Below, piece by piece: positions 25,267 through 32,759 of a DNA stretch of 64,000 nt. The DNA is taken from positions 372,001-436,000 of the forward strand of contig JAYQSP010000006.1 in assembly GCA_038146925.1 (NCBI GenBank), read 5' to 3'. Every line of letters starts with the position of its first letter. The stretch's first letter is position 1. The notes beneath the pieces are model-generated. The model was not told the origin of the DNA, did not search any database, and saw nothing but the letters and a program-made list of their open reading frames with translations. Both the position numbers and the translations under genes were made by a program. The DNA is from UBA830 sp038146925. GTDB taxonomy: Bacteria; Pseudomonadota; Alphaproteobacteria; MPNO01; UBA830.

Positions 25267-26984
25267 GCCGCCGGGCGTCTTGCCTCCGCGAAGGCGCTTG
25301 CATTCGTGCGCACGCCCGCGCCCCCCGCACCGCGCACGACATCGACGATCGCCGCGGCATTCTCCGGGTCGCTATCGCCGCGCCAGGCGACATGCCCGTC
25401 GGGGCGGACCAGACACAGATCGCAGGCGTAAAGTTCGCGCGCGCCTGCCGTGTCCACGGTTTCGACCGCGAGCGGCATGCCGACCGCCGCGGCGGCGGCG
25501 ACAAGCTTCGGCGCTTCCGGCGCGTCCGGTCCCAACCGCAGCAGAGTGAAGCCAGCTCCGAACAGATCCAGCGTCGACCGGCCGTCATCCAGCCAGATAT
25601 GCGGCGCGCGGGCACCGGGGCGGGTGGATTGTTCGTACTCGACGATTGTCAGCGGCGGGAATCCGGACCCGTCGTCAACGCAGACCGGCGACGTGTCGTA
25701 ACGGTATCCGACGGTCACGCCTTCCTGTTCGTATTCCTCGTTGTAACCGCCGGTTTCGATCACGTGTTTGGCGTCGGCGCGAAGCGCCTCTCCCTCCGCG
25801 CTGTCCTCCGCAATCGCGGGTCCGGACGGCAGTTCCACGAGTTTCTTGAAATTCGCCGTCGCTTCGACGTTGTTGCGGATGGCCACCGGTTGCCGGTCGG
25901 CGAAATAGCTGTCGAGAAGATGCTGCCCGCCCCACCCGTTCAGAACCGCCGACAGCTTCCAGGCGATGTCGACCGCCTCCTGAATGCCTGTGTTCATACC
26001 GAGACCGCCGGTCGGCGAATACTGATGCACGGCGTCGCCGGCCAGGAACACGCGGCCATCGTGGTATCGGTTGGCGACACGGCGATGTCGTTCCCACGGA
26101 AGGATCGACTTCAGCTCGTACTCGATGTCATCGGACCCGAGCGCGCGCCGGATATGGGTGTGCGCGTCGAAATTCCCGGTATCGGTGATCAGCTCCGGCG
26201 TCACCATCGACAGACGCCACAAACCCCGCCCGTCGACCGCGATGAACTGTCCCCAGAACCCGTCGGCCCCGTACAGCCAGTACATCATGGCCTGATATTT
26301 TTCGTGAAAGCGCATTACGTCCTGGCTTTCGAAAAACATGTTGATGTCAAAGGACAGAGGCGCATCACCTTCGAGCCCGATGCCAAGCGTCTCCCGAACA
26401 GCGCTGTCGGCACCGTCGCAGGCGACCATATATTGTGCGCGGATCGGTTCGGACTTCCCGGTATCACGGTCTTCGACGATGACCGTCACCCCATCGGCGT
26501 CCTGTTCGAACGACCTGAACAGAGTGCGATACCGTGTAGAAACACACTGAAACGATTCGGCGCGTTTCTGGATGACAGGATCGAAGAAAAGCTGCGAACA
26601 GCGCTGGTGACCTTCCGGCGTGTGCTGCCACGGCGGCCGATCGTCGTAGGACGGGTAATCGAAGCCTGATATGCGAAAGCCCGACAGGCTGGTCACATAG
26701 GCGATATTCATTGGATGTTCGGGCGGCCAGCCGGCCCCGCGAATCTCGTCCGCCACGCCCCACCGGCGGCAGAACTCCATGGTTCGCGTCGAGATCATGT
26801 TCATTTTTGGATGGGAGACGGTGCCATCTCTCCGCTCGATCACCAGGCAGTCGATGCCCTGGTATCCGAGCTCAGTGCCGAGCGCCATACCGACCGGACC
26901 GCCCCCGACGATCAATACCGGTATTTCAGTCGCGCTGGCCAAAGCGCCGCCTCCCAGCCGTGGAGCCTCGCTCCGCCCGCTCAT
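25263..26984 (-). CDS. FAD-dependent aromatic monooxygenase (class A, PheA/MhpA-like)
   Basis: The 573-residue enzyme fits the p-hydroxybenzoate hydroxylase fold, which hydroxylates phenolic rings using NAD(P)H and O2. The dinucleotide motif is VLIVGGGPVGMALGTEL near residue 23. The DG motif is ACDGADSAVRE and the second FAD motif is VFLAGDAVHQYSPTGGLGMN. The C-terminal ~180 residues are the thioredoxin-like tail seen in phenol and 3-hydroxyphenylpropionate hydroxylases. It is divergent from a LysR gene, with an LTTR-like box between, so ligand-induced expression is likely. Confidence 0.9.
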   Translation of the reverse strand: MSGRSEAPRLGGGALASATEIPVLIVGGGPVGMALGTELGYQGIDCLVIERRDGTVSHPKMNMISTRTMEFCRRWGVADEIRGAGWPPEHPMNIAYVTSLSGFRISGFDYPSYDDRPPWQHTPEGHQRCSQLFFDPVIQKRAESFQCVSTRYRTLFRSFEQDADGVTVIVEDRDTGKSEPIRAQYMVACDGADSAVRETLGIGLEGDAPLSFDINMFFESQDVMRFHEKYQAMMYWLYGADGFWGQFIAVDGRGLWRLSMVTPELITDTGNFDAHTHIRRALGSDDIEYELKSILPWERHRRVANRYHDGRVFLAGDAVHQYSPTGGLGMNTGIQEAVDIAWKLSAVLNGWGGQHLLDSYFADRQPVAIRNNVEATANFKKLVELPSGPAIAEDSAEGEALRADAKHVIETGGYNEEYEQEGVTVGYRYDTSPVCVDDGSGFPPLTIVEYEQSTRPGARAPHIWLDDGRSTLDLFGAGFTLLRLGPDAPEAPKLVAAAAAVGMPLAVETVDTAGARELYACDLCLVRPDGHVAWRGDSDPENAAAIVDVVRGAGGAGVRTNASAFAEARRPAA

Positions 26985-27039
26985 GCATCATTAATCGTAC
27001 AAAGAGTCGTATCGAAGCCGCGCGAAGATGCCGGGAATC

Positions 27040-27059
27040 ATATATTAAATCCAATATAT
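27040..27059. promoter_or_regulatory. LysR-type operator
   Basis: ATATATT-AAATCC-AATATAT is a perfect 7-base inverted repeat with a 6-base spacer, of the T-N11-A type. It lies 24 bases before the LysR start and 55 bases before the divergent monooxygenase start. This is the standard place for the LysR recognition site. Confidence 0.65.
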
Positions 27060-27083
27060 ATTACTGATATACTCATAACTATT

Positions 27084-28091
27084 ATGCATGATTTATCACA
27101 GCCCAGAAATCTCAACGTCCGGCAAATGCTGGACCTTCTGGCCGTCGTGGAACACGGCGGGGTCACGGCGGCCGCGAAGACGCTGAACGTCTCGCAGCCG
27201 GCGCTAACGCGGTCGATCCGCCAGCTCGAGGAAAACCTCGATGTCGAATTGCTCACACGGGAAGGACGCGGCGTGGCGCCGACCCGGTTCGGAGTTTCGC
27301 TGGCAGAGCATGCGCGGACCATCGAAGCGGAACTGCGGCACGCGACCCGTAATCTGAACGAGCTCCGCACCGTCGAAGCAGGGCATCTGGTTATCGGCGC
27401 CTCCCCCATCGGCCTTGCCACATTGGTCGGACCGACCCTGTCGCGCCTGCACGACGAAATGCCCGGGCTGACCGTGGAGGTCCGGAACGATCCGTTCGAA
27501 AGCCAGCTGGAGGATCTGGACAATGGCGAAATCGACATTGTCATCGGCGCGCTGTGGGACGGCCAGATTCACAAGCACCTGGTCGAAGAGGTGCTGTTTC
27601 AGAACTCTCTGTCGGTCATTCTGCGGAGCGATCATCCGCTGACACGGAAAAAGGACCTCGGCTTCTCCGACCTGACCGACGAAACGTGGATCATCGCGCG
27701 CGGCTCCGCCGCCATCAAACAACTGGTCGCCAACGAATTCCGGTTCGAAGGCAGCACCCCGCCCGTTTTCACGATCGAGACGGATTCAATGCTTTGCGTA
27801 AAGGCTCTGCTCCTGTCGAGCGATTTCATCTGCGCCAACCCGGCGGAACTCTTCTCGACGGAAATCGAACGCGGCGTACTATCGGTTCTGCCGTTGCGAT
27901 GGCATTCCGGCACCCGCCCGATCGGCTTCACGCTACGCGAACACGGCACAATTACGCCGGCACTCGCCGCGCTGATCGATATTCTCCGCGATGTCGGCCG
28001 CGATTTCGCGGAGCAGCAACTCAGCCCTCGACGACGGCGATCCCCTGTATCTCGACCATCATCTCGGGCTGGGCGAATCCGGCGCAGGTAA
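27084..28091 (+). CDS. LysR family transcriptional regulator
   Basis: The 335-residue regulator has the LysR helix-turn-helix at residues 15-60 (GGVTAAAKTLNVSQPALTRS). The effector domain follows (GHLVIGASPIGLATLVGPTL). It probably controls the divergent flavin monooxygenase. The C-terminus is odd: after RDVGRDFAEQQL it runs into an arginine-rich tail (SPRRRRSPVSRPSSRAGRIR), which is the antisense of the 3' end of the Rid gene. The gene may have lost its own stop codon. I chose ATG 27084; the frame extends upstream without family sequence. Confidence 0.9.
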   Translation: MHDLSQPRNLNVRQMLDLLAVVEHGGVTAAAKTLNVSQPALTRSIRQLEENLDVELLTREGRGVAPTRFGVSLAEHARTIEAELRHATRNLNELRTVEAGHLVIGASPIGLATLVGPTLSRLHDEMPGLTVEVRNDPFESQLEDLDNGEIDIVIGALWDGQIHKHLVEEVLFQNSLSVILRSDHPLTRKKDLGFSDLTDETWIIARGSAAIKQLVANEFRFEGSTPPVFTIETDSMLCVKALLLSSDFICANPAELFSTEIERGVLSVLPLRWHSGTRPIGFTLREHGTITPALAALIDILRDVGRDFAEQQLSPRRRRSPVSRPSSRAGRIRRR

Positions 28092-28419
28092 TCAGCGCGC
28101 TGCCTGGATAATTCCCGTCGGGAAAGAACTCCTTGCGGAGTTCGGTAAATTCGTTGCCGTAGCGGGAATCGATGATGAAAACCGTCATCTGGACAATATC
28201 GGCCAGGGTGCCGCCGCATTTCGCGAGAAACGTTTCGATATTGGCGAACGACTGACGCGTCTGGGCCTCGAAATCCCCGTGCAGCGGCGTGCCGTCGGGT
28301 TTCTGGGGCGCGCCGTATCCCGCCAGCCATATAATCTTCTGATCGCTGCCGCTGGTGATAACCGCCGGCGAAAATGACCGGTTTTTTTGCCAGGTCCCAT
28401 GTATGAATTCTCGTTTCAT
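28021..28419 (-). CDS. Rid family protein lacking the RidA catalytic arginine
   Basis: A 132-residue YjgF/YER057c/UK114-fold protein: FSPAVITSG, then FANIETFLAKCGGTLADIVQ, then MTVFIIDSRYGNEF. RidA enamine deaminases have PARxxV at the active site; here the sequence is YPGSALITCAGFAQPEMMVE, with Ser in place of Arg. It is therefore likely a Rid subfamily without the standard deaminase activity. GGAGGGACATC precedes the ATG at 28419. Its 3' end overlaps the converging LysR gene by 71 bases. Confidence 0.87.
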   Translation of the reverse strand: MKREFIHGTWQKNRSFSPAVITSGSDQKIIWLAGYGAPQKPDGTPLHGDFEAQTRQSFANIETFLAKCGGTLADIVQMTVFIIDSRYGNEFTELRKEFFPDGNYPGSALITCAGFAQPEMMVEIQGIAVVEG

Positions 28420-28464
28420 GATGTCCCTCCGTCGTGTTTCGCCCCAGCAAAGCACGGCGGCGCG

Positions 28465-28764
28465 TCAAGCGCGAGGGTTGTTTGATCGGACGTTTCGTTT
28501 TCGCCGCGTTCGCCGGTGGAAATCGGGCGGCCGTTTCGACACCCACTTGATAAACCGGCCCATCTCGGGATGCGCCCGCAAAGCCTCCGGCGTGTCATAG
28601 GCGACGGCAAGTTCCCGTTCGCTGAACAGGCTGTGTATCTTGCGATGACAGATCGGGTGGACGGCGATCGTTTCCCGTCCCCCTTCCGATTTCGGCACCA
28701 GGTGATGTTTCTCTGATTTGCCGCCAAGCGGGCGGCGGCAGATGGGGCACTGATTAGCGGACAT
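28465..28764 (-). CDS. Small HNH-type nuclease-like protein
   Basis: The 99-residue protein has a zinc knuckle (C6-PI-C9), a KHHLVPKSEGGRETIAVHPI core and CHRKIHSLFS, which is an HNH fold with ICHRKIH as the third element. Many short chromosomal proteins of this type are annotated as HNH endonucleases; the natural target is not known. It stands alone between the Rid and MgtC genes. Confidence 0.75.
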   Translation of the reverse strand: MSANQCPICRRPLGGKSEKHHLVPKSEGGRETIAVHPICHRKIHSLFSERELAVAYDTPEALRAHPEMGRFIKWVSKRPPDFHRRTRRKRNVRSNNPRA

Positions 28765-28861
28765 GGCGGAAAATTAAAGAAACGCGAGATCGCCGGAAAG
28801 CCGCTGGCGCCGGTTAGCATAACTATTTGATCCAATGGAGAAACTGGGCTAACTGCAGAGT

Positions 28862-29368
28862 ATGATTTTCGTCGAAATGCCTGCATGGGATATCACGCTG
28901 CGGCTCCTCGTCGCCGCGGCTCTCGGAATGCTCGTCGGGTTCGAACGCGAATTCCGCCGCAAACCGGCGGGTATCCGTACGCACATGCTGGTGGCGACGG
29001 GCGCGTCCGCCTTTATCATCATCACGATGGAAATGATCGCAGGACCGCTGCAGAACATTGACGGCGCCAAGGCGGATCCGACACGCATCATTCAGGGGAT
29101 CATCGGCGGCATCGGTTTTCTCGGCGCCGGCGCGATCATTCAGGGCGGCCGCGAAGTGACCGGGCTGACGACCGGCGCTTCCATCTGGGTCGCAGGCGCG
29201 ATCGGCATTGCAGCCGGTATCGGTTTCTTCGATATCGCGGTATTGCTGGCGATCATCGTGGTGGTAATCGTTCTGGTGATAGGCCAGGTCGAACACAAAA
29301 TCATGGCGAAGCTGGACGACGCGGACGGCATCGACCGGCCGGAAAAGGGCCATGACGAACCAGAATAA
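28862..29368 (+). CDS. MgtC/SapB family membrane protein
   Basis: The 168-residue inner-membrane protein has four or five membrane helices. The MgtC marks are LVGFEREFRRKPAGIRTHML and GIIGGIGFLGAGAIIQGG, then GLTTGASIWVAGAIG. The long C-terminal soluble domain of some MgtC proteins is absent. It may take part in Mg2+ or membrane-potential homeostasis. Its 3' end overlaps the next gene by 17 bases. Confidence 0.9.
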   Translation: MIFVEMPAWDITLRLLVAAALGMLVGFEREFRRKPAGIRTHMLVATGASAFIIITMEMIAGPLQNIDGAKADPTRIIQGIIGGIGFLGAGAIIQGGREVTGLTTGASIWVAGAIGIAAGIGFFDIAVLLAIIVVVIVLVIGQVEHKIMAKLDDADGIDRPEKGHDEPE

Positions 29369-30233
29369 ATTCTTTCCTGTCCTCGGCGCGATGGCTGTTG
29401 CGATCGTACCGGTCTGGATGGCCATAACGCTGTTGCCGGAACGCGGCCTGCAGCTCGGCAGCACCAGCGCCGGGACGGTCGCCGAAACCATCGATCTGTT
29501 CAAGGAGATGGGCTTCGATCCTCACAAGGATATCGGCGGCGCGGAACCGGAGTTACCGCCGGTATTCCTCACAGACCTGCCCGGAGACCTCAAAGCCGTT
29601 CCAGACCCCGACACGCGAAAAGCGGTATTCGTCTCCATCGTTCTGCCGCATGTGTTGTATGCCAACGAACGTATCCGCGCCGACCGGCGACGACTGCAGC
29701 GGCTTCACGAGGCGATTGCGGCAGAACGCTCTTTGCGCACCCGCGACCGCAAATGGCTTGAGCGAATGGCAGAAATCTATCGCACGGCACCCATGAACAC
29801 CGAAGAGCTTCTACGGCGGATCGATATCGTGCCTCCCCGGCTCGCAATTGCCCAGGCAGTGCAGGAATCCGGCTGGGGAACCTCCCGGTTTGCACAGGCT
29901 GGGAATGCTCTGTTCGGCCAGCACGCCCCCGTCGGCGCCAACGCCATGCAGGCATCCGGCAACGCGGGCGTCGCCCTGAAAGCATTCGATACGATCCAGG
30001 CGAGCGTCCGGGACTACATGCGCAATCTGAACCGTCATCGTGCCTATCGCGGGTTTCGCGCCGCACGCGCGGGGATGCGCGCCTCGAAGCGCCCGCTGGA
30101 CGCCGTCGAACTGGCCGGGACGCTGGCGCGGTATTCGGAAGAAGGCCAACTCTACGTCGAGCGACTGCGTGTCGTAATGAACATGCCGGAAGTTCGGGCC
30201 GCGAAAGACGCCGCGTTCGCGAGTTCGCGCTGA
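29352..30233 (+). CDS. Bax-like glucosaminidase domain protein
   Basis: The 293-residue protein has an N-terminal membrane anchor (VLGAMAVAIVPVWMAITLLP) and a C-terminal mannosyl-glycoprotein endo-beta-N-acetylglucosaminidase-like domain. The key region is PPRLAIAQAVQESGWGTSRF, with catalytic Glu in QESGWG, followed by NALFGQ. It should act on peptidoglycan on the outer side of the inner membrane. Overlap with the MgtC gene suggests co-transcription, without a clear functional link. Confidence 0.87.
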   Translation: MTNQNKFFPVLGAMAVAIVPVWMAITLLPERGLQLGSTSAGTVAETIDLFKEMGFDPHKDIGGAEPELPPVFLTDLPGDLKAVPDPDTRKAVFVSIVLPHVLYANERIRADRRRLQRLHEAIAAERSLRTRDRKWLERMAEIYRTAPMNTEELLRRIDIVPPRLAIAQAVQESGWGTSRFAQAGNALFGQHAPVGANAMQASGNAGVALKAFDTIQASVRDYMRNLNRHRAYRGFRAARAGMRASKRPLDAVELAGTLARYSEEGQLYVERLRVVMNMPEVRAAKDAAFASSR

Positions 30234-30242
30234 ATCCAGTCC

Positions 30243-30638
30243 CTATCTCACAAGAACAGACGACAGATAGGTGCCGATCCCGGCGACGGACGCCGTCAGA
30301 ACCGTGCCCCAGGCGATATCGACCAGCACCATCTGAAGCGGCCAGTCTCTCAGAGTGGCGTAGTTGGTCATGTCATAGGTCGCGTAGCAGAAAAATCCGA
30401 ACAGCGCTCCGCTGATCGCGGCGGCCTTCCAGCCTTCCGCGCCCCACATGCAGAACCACACGATTCCCGCTACGTAGAATACGTAGAACAGCATGGCGGC
30501 CACCATGCGGAAATCTTCCGCCAGCAGGTGGCCGATTTGCGTCCGGTAGAACGATTTCGCCACGCCGCCGATCCACGCGAGATCGATCACGAGAAAGACA
30601 ACGAAACAAATGAGCCAGGTCAGCAGAAATTTTGTCAT
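30243..30638 (-). CDS. DUF2177 family membrane protein
   Basis: The 131-residue protein has four hydrophobic segments. The DUF2177 pattern is FLVIDLAWIGGVAKSFYR, MLFYVFYVAGIVWFCMWG, and FGFFCYATYDMTNYATLRDW. No function is known for the family. It converges on the glucosaminidase gene. Confidence 0.9.
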   Translation of the reverse strand: MTKFLLTWLICFVVFLVIDLAWIGGVAKSFYRTQIGHLLAEDFRMVAAMLFYVFYVAGIVWFCMWGAEGWKAAAISGALFGFFCYATYDMTNYATLRDWPLQMVLVDIAWGTVLTASVAGIGTYLSSVLVR

Positions 30639-30720
30639 TCTTCTTCACGCCCGGTAATGGATACTGACCAGCATACGCAGCGAATGAAGTTCCGGACCAC
30701 CCGGAATTCAGGCGCGTTTT

Positions 30721-31614
30721 CTACCTCTCCAGATCGCGCACCATCTGCACCATCGCCGAGAAGTCCAATTCTCCGTCGCGAGTGTCGCAGAACGCTTCGT
30801 ACATCTGCCGGGCATGTTCGCCCAGGGGCGTTACGGCGCCGGTCTTCGCGGCGGCTTCCTGCGACAGTGTCAGATCCTTCAGCATCAGTGTTGCCGTAAA
30901 GCCCGGCGTATAATCGCGGTTGGCCGGCGACGTATCGACCATGCCGGGCATCGGGCAATTGACGTTCATCGCCCAGCAACTGCCGGTCGAGGTTGAAATG
31001 ACATCGAACAGCACCTGGTGATCGACGCCGGCGGCTTCGCCCAGCGCGATGGCTTCGCAGGCGCCCGCCATCGAAATGCCCAGCAGCATGTTGTTGCACA
31101 CCTTCACGGCCTGTCCGGCGGACGGTCCGCCGGCGCGAACGACCCTTTTCCCCATCGCCAGAAACACCGGCTCTGCCCGGTCTATTGCCGCGCCGTCGCC
31201 CCCCGCCATGAACGTCAGCGTGGCGGCCTCGGCGCCCGCCATACCCCCCGAAACCGGGGAATCGATCATGGAGATTCCCCGAGACGCAGCATGCTGATGC
31301 ACGTATTCGGTCGTGCCGAGATCGGTCGTCGAGGAGTCCACGACGATCGTTTCCGGTCCAACCAGATCGAAAATCCCGTCGCCATCCACCAGCACATGGC
31401 GGACTTCCCTGCCGGTCGGGAGCATCGCGAAGACGAATTCGGCATCCTTCACCGCATCAGGGTTCGAGGCCGCCGCCTTCACGCCACCGGCCGCCGCCCG
31501 ATCTACCTTTTCCGGAACGATGTCGTAGCCTGTGACGTCGTGGCCCGCCCTTACCAGGTTGACCGACATCGGTCCGCCCATGTTTCCAAGCCCGATGAAC
31601 GCGATCTTCGCCAT
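30721..31614 (-). CDS. mmsB: 3-hydroxyisobutyrate dehydrogenase-like NAD(P)-dependent beta-hydroxyacid dehydrogenase
   Basis: The 297-residue enzyme oxidises 3-hydroxyisobutyrate (valine breakdown) or a similar beta-hydroxyacid. The cofactor motif is FIGLGNMGGPMSVNLVRAGH at residues 5-24. The substrate motif is DSPVSGGMAGAEAATLTFMA, and the catalytic Lys region is GPSAGQAVKVCNNMLLGISM. I chose ATG 31614; the five residues upstream do not match the family. The symbol is by family similarity, because beta-hydroxyacid dehydrogenases overlap in substrate range. Confidence 0.88.
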   Translation of the reverse strand: MAKIAFIGLGNMGGPMSVNLVRAGHDVTGYDIVPEKVDRAAAGGVKAAASNPDAVKDAEFVFAMLPTGREVRHVLVDGDGIFDLVGPETIVVDSSTTDLGTTEYVHQHAASRGISMIDSPVSGGMAGAEAATLTFMAGGDGAAIDRAEPVFLAMGKRVVRAGGPSAGQAVKVCNNMLLGISMAGACEAIALGEAAGVDHQVLFDVISTSTGSCWAMNVNCPMPGMVDTSPANRDYTPGFTATLMLKDLTLSQEAAAKTGAVTPLGEHARQMYEAFCDTRDGELDFSAMVQMVRDLER

Positions 31615-31703
31615 GTCACTTCCCCGCATGCCGCCGCTTGGCGGAAAGTTTTGCAGTGCTCATAATGCCTCCCCACAAAGACTGGTAGCAATGGGAGACG
31701 GGG

Positions 31704-32714
31704 ATGTTCCTGCGGAATTACTGGTATGTCGCGGCCATGCCGTCGGAGCTCGACGGCGACGAACTTCTCGGCCGATGGATTCTGAACGAACCGGTTCTGC
31801 TTTATCGCACCGCCGACGGCGGGGTCGCCGCGTTACGCGATATCTGTCCCCACCGGTCCGCCAGGCTGTCGGCCGGCGAACGGGAGGGAGATACCGTCCG
31901 ATGCCTGTATCACGGACTGGAATTCGGCGCGGACGGCCGGTGCCTGCGCGTTCCCGGCCAGGATGGCGTACCGCCCGGCGGATTGACTGTTCAGACGTAT
32001 CCGGTCGCGGAAAAATGGCGCCTGATCTGGATATGGATGGGCGCCCCTGAAAAAGCCGACGAAAAGCTGATCCCGGATTTTCACTGGAACGACGATCCCG
32101 ACTGGTACCCCGTCGGCGATTACATGCATCTGGATTGCCATTATCAGCTTCTCGCCGACAACCTGATGGATCTGTCGCACGAGGCCTATGTCCATCGCGG
32201 CACGATCGGGACGGATGCGGTCTCGGAAACGCCGGCGACAGCGAGCCGCGACGGAAAGCATGTCGTCGTCGAACGCATCATGCCCGACTGCCCGGCGCCG
32301 CCGTTCTATCAGAAACTGAAAGGCTATGACGGCCCGATCGACCGCATGCACCGCATCCATTTCGATCCGCCGGCGACCATCGTGATCGAAAGCAAATCGG
32401 CCCCGTCGGACAGCAACGATCCCGATGACGGACTGGAATACCGGGTACTGTGCGCGATCACTCCGGAATCGGATACGTCCACGCATTTCTTCTGGGCCGT
32501 CCCGCGCAATTTCAATCCGGAACAACCCGTCACGGAGATGATGTATCAGGGCTCCAAGGCCGTCTTCGAGGAGGATATCGACGTGTTGAACCGGCAGCAG
32601 GAAGTGCTTGACCGCGCCGGCACGGACGGCGAATGGCAGAACATCCATTTCGACGCCGGCGCGGTATATGCCCGCCGGGTGGTCGAGGAGTTGCTGGCGG
32701 AAGAGACGGATTAA
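31704..32714 (+). CDS. Rieske aromatic oxygenase, vanillate O-demethylase type
   Basis: The 336-residue oxygenase resembles VanA, which demethylates methoxylated aromatic acids. The Rieske cluster ligands are C48, H50, C67 and H70 (CPHR and CLYHG). The mononuclear iron site lies in LADNLMDLSHEAYVHRGTIG. The expected partner reductase (VanB-like ferredoxin reductase) is not adjacent. GGGAGACGGGG precedes the ATG. Confidence 0.9.
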   Translation: MFLRNYWYVAAMPSELDGDELLGRWILNEPVLLYRTADGGVAALRDICPHRSARLSAGEREGDTVRCLYHGLEFGADGRCLRVPGQDGVPPGGLTVQTYPVAEKWRLIWIWMGAPEKADEKLIPDFHWNDDPDWYPVGDYMHLDCHYQLLADNLMDLSHEAYVHRGTIGTDAVSETPATASRDGKHVVVERIMPDCPAPPFYQKLKGYDGPIDRMHRIHFDPPATIVIESKSAPSDSNDPDDGLEYRVLCAITPESDTSTHFFWAVPRNFNPEQPVTEMMYQGSKAVFEEDIDVLNRQQEVLDRAGTDGEWQNIHFDAGAVYARRVVEELLAEETD

Positions 32715-32759
32715 CCGGCCAGGAGCCGGATCACGGCATTCGCCGGTATCTCTGACCGA

